Source: Deltaproteobacteria bacterium (GTDB lineage: Bacteria > Myxococcota_A > SURF-8). From it: a stretch of 17,228 bases of DNA. This document shows positions 15,439 to 17,228 of this stretch, piece by piece. Under the pieces are notes generated by a model, which worked only from the letters and a program-made list of their open reading frames with translations, did no database searches and was not told where the DNA came from. Every line of letters begins with the position of its first letter. The first letter of the stretch is position 1. Both the position numbers and the translations under genes were made by a program. Location of the stretch: the NCBI GenBank assembly GCA_029570245.1, contig JAKQSH010000228.1:1-17228 (forward strand), given 5' to 3'.

Positions 15439-15460
15439 GACATTACTCGGCTTTCTCAGC

Positions 15461-17228
15461 TTACCAGAGCGGCCACACCCAGGCTGCGGTTCCTTCCAGT
15501 ACATATCCAGAAGATATCAGCGAATCTCTTTCCGCCGTATCAGTTGTGTAAATATGGTCACTCGAAGAGGACTTGGCAAGTCTGAAAAGCGGAATTGTTC
15601 CATTTTCCGCAGAGGCAGCAGCATATCCCAGAGGAGCCATTGGGGCCCAGTCCGGGTCAATAAGCAGAGCCGCTTTTTCAGCAGAATCAATAGTATATAT
15701 GTGATCGGCGGCACTCAGGCGGGAGAAAGCATCCAGCTGCACGGTGTTAGACGGCAACTGTTCGGAATACACCATGAAAACCGGGCCTTCCAGAACATAC
15801 CCGGCCAGAGGCGGAACAGAAAACAGAGAAAATACATGATCCCGCTCGGATTCAGTTCCTCCGACAAAGCGATAAACAATCTGACGACATATTTCATCGG
15901 TACGACAGTCGCAGTCGTCGTCCAGGCGGTTGCAACTTTCTTCTGTCCCACTGTAGTCGGCGGAACATTTTACCTGACCATCTTCTCCGCAGAGATAAAC
16001 GCCGTTCTGATCGCTGCATTCTCCCTGACCGACACATGACTCTCTCAGCGGAAAGATTTCGTCAGTCTCGCCGTTGCAGTCGTTATCCAGATGATCGCAG
16101 ACTTCGGACCGACCGTCGTACTCCGAACCGCCGATGTCAGTCGAACAGCGATTGTTATCCGAACCGCTGCATTCCACCTGTCCCAGTCCGCATTCTCCGA
16201 TGCCGACACATGGTGCTCCGACACTGAAGTCTTCATCGGTAAGATTGTCGCAATCGTTGTCCAATCCGTCGCAGATTTCATAGCTTCCCGGCTTCGCAGG
16301 ATCGTTTATATCGTACTGACTGCCGCCGAAATCGCTTGAACAGACACGGGAATACAGTCCCTGGCACTCCCACAGTCCGGCTTCTTCCCATATTCCGCTG
16401 CCGCATTCTCCGATGCCGGAACACGGGGTGCCGATGGCGAGATGCTCATCTGCAATGCCGTTGCAGTTGTCGTCTTTTCCATTGCAGATTTCCTGAACGC
16501 TTTCGTCTTGGCTGCCTCCGACATCGGTAGAGCAACGCACAGAAGACGCTCCGTTACATTCGTAGAAACCGGTGCCGCATTCACCTTTTCCATCGCATGT
16601 CAGAGGAGTTCCACTTACCGGATCGACAATGAAACCTTCATCCGTCAAACCGTCGCAGTCGTTGTCGCGCCCGTCGCAGGTTTCAGGATCACCCGCCAGC
16701 AGCGGATCGTTCAGGTCATACTGGCTGCCGTTCGGATCGACGGAACAAATTGACTCGGTTTCGGAAGCGCATTCGAATTCACCGATTCCGCATTCTCCAG
16801 TTCCTGCACAAAGTCTGCCGATGTTGAAAGTCTCGTCGGTTTCACCGTCACAGTCGTTGTCAAGATGATCGCAGATTTCCTCGTATGCCGGATACTGCGA
16901 ACCACCGATATCGCTTGAACAGACTCTGCTGTCCGCACTGCTGCATTCCCAGACGCCCTGACCGCACTGCCCAGTTCCCTGACACGTTTCTCCGATGCTC
17001 CAGTTTTCATCGGTGCTGCCGTCGCAATCGTCGTCAAGTCCGTTGCAGATTTCCTCCCGGCTTTCATCAACGCTTCCGCCGATATCGGTGGAACAGCGAA
17101 CAGCCTCCGGGCCTTTGCATTCGTAATAACCAGCGCCGCAGGCTCCGACGCCGTCGCATGGCAGCGGTGCGCCGTTCAGCGGTGATGAAGTGTAGTTTTC
17201 ATCGACTTTGCCGTCGCAGTCGTTGTCC
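15461..17228 (-). CDS. MopE-repeat, Cys/Asp-rich putative surface protein with DUF5648-like C-terminus (partial)
   Basis: The frame is open from the right edge to a stop at 15461, giving 588 visible residues; the N-terminus lies outside. The first 445 or so residues are eight copies (the first cut) of a C-x(5)-DxDCDGxxDE motif (Pfam MopE metal-binding family). Each full unit carries about six Cys, for example GxGECGxGxxECxG and CSxDxGGS. The last 135 or so residues hold three loose repeats of DH(V/I)(F/Y)(S/T)...AE(K/R)...GY, ending GYVLEGTAAWVW. They resemble DUF5648, a domain often found at the C-terminus of secreted proteins. Cys-rich acidic repeats imply disulfides and metal binding outside the cytoplasm. 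No anchor or membrane helix is visible. A TTG within the repeats at 16648 is not a start, because the repeat pattern continues upstream. Function is unknown. Confidence 0.85.
   Translation of the reverse strand, partial: DNDCDGKVDENYTSSPLNGAPLPCDGVGACGAGYYECKGPEAVRCSTDIGGSVDESREEICNGLDDDCDGSTDENWSIGETCQGTGQCGQGVWECSSADSRVCSSDIGGSQYPAYEEICDHLDNDCDGETDETFNIGRLCAGTGECGIGEFECASETESICSVDPNGSQYDLNDPLLAGDPETCDGRDNDCDGLTDEGFIVDPVSGTPLTCDGKGECGTGFYECNGASSVRCSTDVGGSQDESVQEICNGKDDNCNGIADEHLAIGTPCSGIGECGSGIWEEAGLWECQGLYSRVCSSDFGGSQYDINDPAKPGSYEICDGLDNDCDNLTDEDFSVGAPCVGIGECGLGQVECSGSDNNRCSTDIGGSEYDGRSEVCDHLDNDCNGETDEIFPLRESCVGQGECSDQNGVYLCGEDGQVKCSADYSGTEESCNRLDDDCDCRTDEICRQIVYRFVGGTESERDHVFSLFSVPPLAGYVLEGPVFMVYSEQLPSNTVQLDAFSRLSAADHIYTIDSAEKAALLIDPDWAPMAPLGYAAASAENGTIPLFRLAKSSSSDHIYTTDTAERDSLISSGYVLEGTAAWVWPLW
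15893..17228 (-). repeat. Tandem MopE-type coding repeats
   Basis: Seven complete 16-residue cores lie at 17053-17006, 16879-16832, 16684-16637, 16492-16445, 16279-16232, 16105-16058 and 15940-15893, plus a cut copy at the right edge. Spacing is 165-213 bases. Units recur in sets of three: the CSTDIGGS..DES..EICNG type returns 561 bases later, and the SRVCSSDxGGSQY type about 600 bases later. Confidence 0.85.

Noticed and set aside
15439..15504. ATG 15504 as the mnmA start
   Set aside because: It overlaps the preceding gene by 44 bases and adds residues unlike the family; GTG 15438 precedes the conserved N-terminus directly.
16646..16648. TTG as the start of the MopE protein
   Set aside because: It lies inside a repeat core and the same frame continues with intact repeats to the right edge.
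16091..16753. Several + strand open frames across the MopE repeats
   Set aside because: They repeat with the same period as the - strand protein and follow from its biased codons.
15893..17228. CRISPR-like regular repeats
   Set aside because: Repeats are in frame, imperfect, coding and 165-213 bases apart; they are protein repeats.

Overview
The window holds ordinary bacterial housekeeping and accessory genes under the standard code, at roughly 50% G+C by eye, with tight operons and no tRNA, rRNA, CRISPR array or insertion sequence that I can see. A partial O-antigen ligase-like gene and a signal-peptide protease point to a diderm (Gram-negative type) bacterium. Three traits fit Deltaproteobacteria/Myxococcota-like groups or a candidate phylum such as Riflebacteria: an MJ0042 zinc ribbon protein beside a GGDEF enzyme, an Hsp70 paralog with a private J-TPR partner, and a MopE-repeat surface protein. 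This placement is inference; no marker gene here settles it.

Left half, 1-8148, all on the + strand: the end of an O-antigen ligase/polymerase-like membrane protein; scpA-scpB-rluB, with the genes abutting or overlapping by one base (condensin partners plus a pseudouridine synthase); a promoter-like AT-rich gap; a GAF-GGDEF diguanylate cyclase overlapping by 4 bases a zinc ribbon protein with a C-terminal membrane anchor; a TldD-family metalloprotease with a signal peptide; then trmB behind its own promoter-like sequence.

Right half, 8149-17228, all on the - strand, read from high to low coordinates: the C-terminal 588 residues of a Cys/Asp-rich MopE-repeat protein with a DUF5648-like tail; mnmA-xerC-hslV-hslU as one packed operon; a terminator whose loop carries the -35 of a promoter-like sequence for the next unit; a J-domain/TPR protein and a divergent Hsp70; then a terminator. 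The two halves converge at about 8150-8192.

Functionally the window combines chromosome maintenance (ScpAB, XerC), RNA modification (RluB-type enzyme, TrmB, MnmA), protein quality control (HslUV, Hsp70/J-TPR, TldD-like protease), c-di-GMP signalling and cell-surface functions. The parts most likely to be under-described are the J-TPR/Hsp70 pair, the exported TldD-like protease, the cyclase/zinc-ribbon pair, and the MopE protein with its three-unit higher-order repeat. No stretch longer than 300 bases lacks a gene; the longest gaps are about 65-115 bases and are described below.
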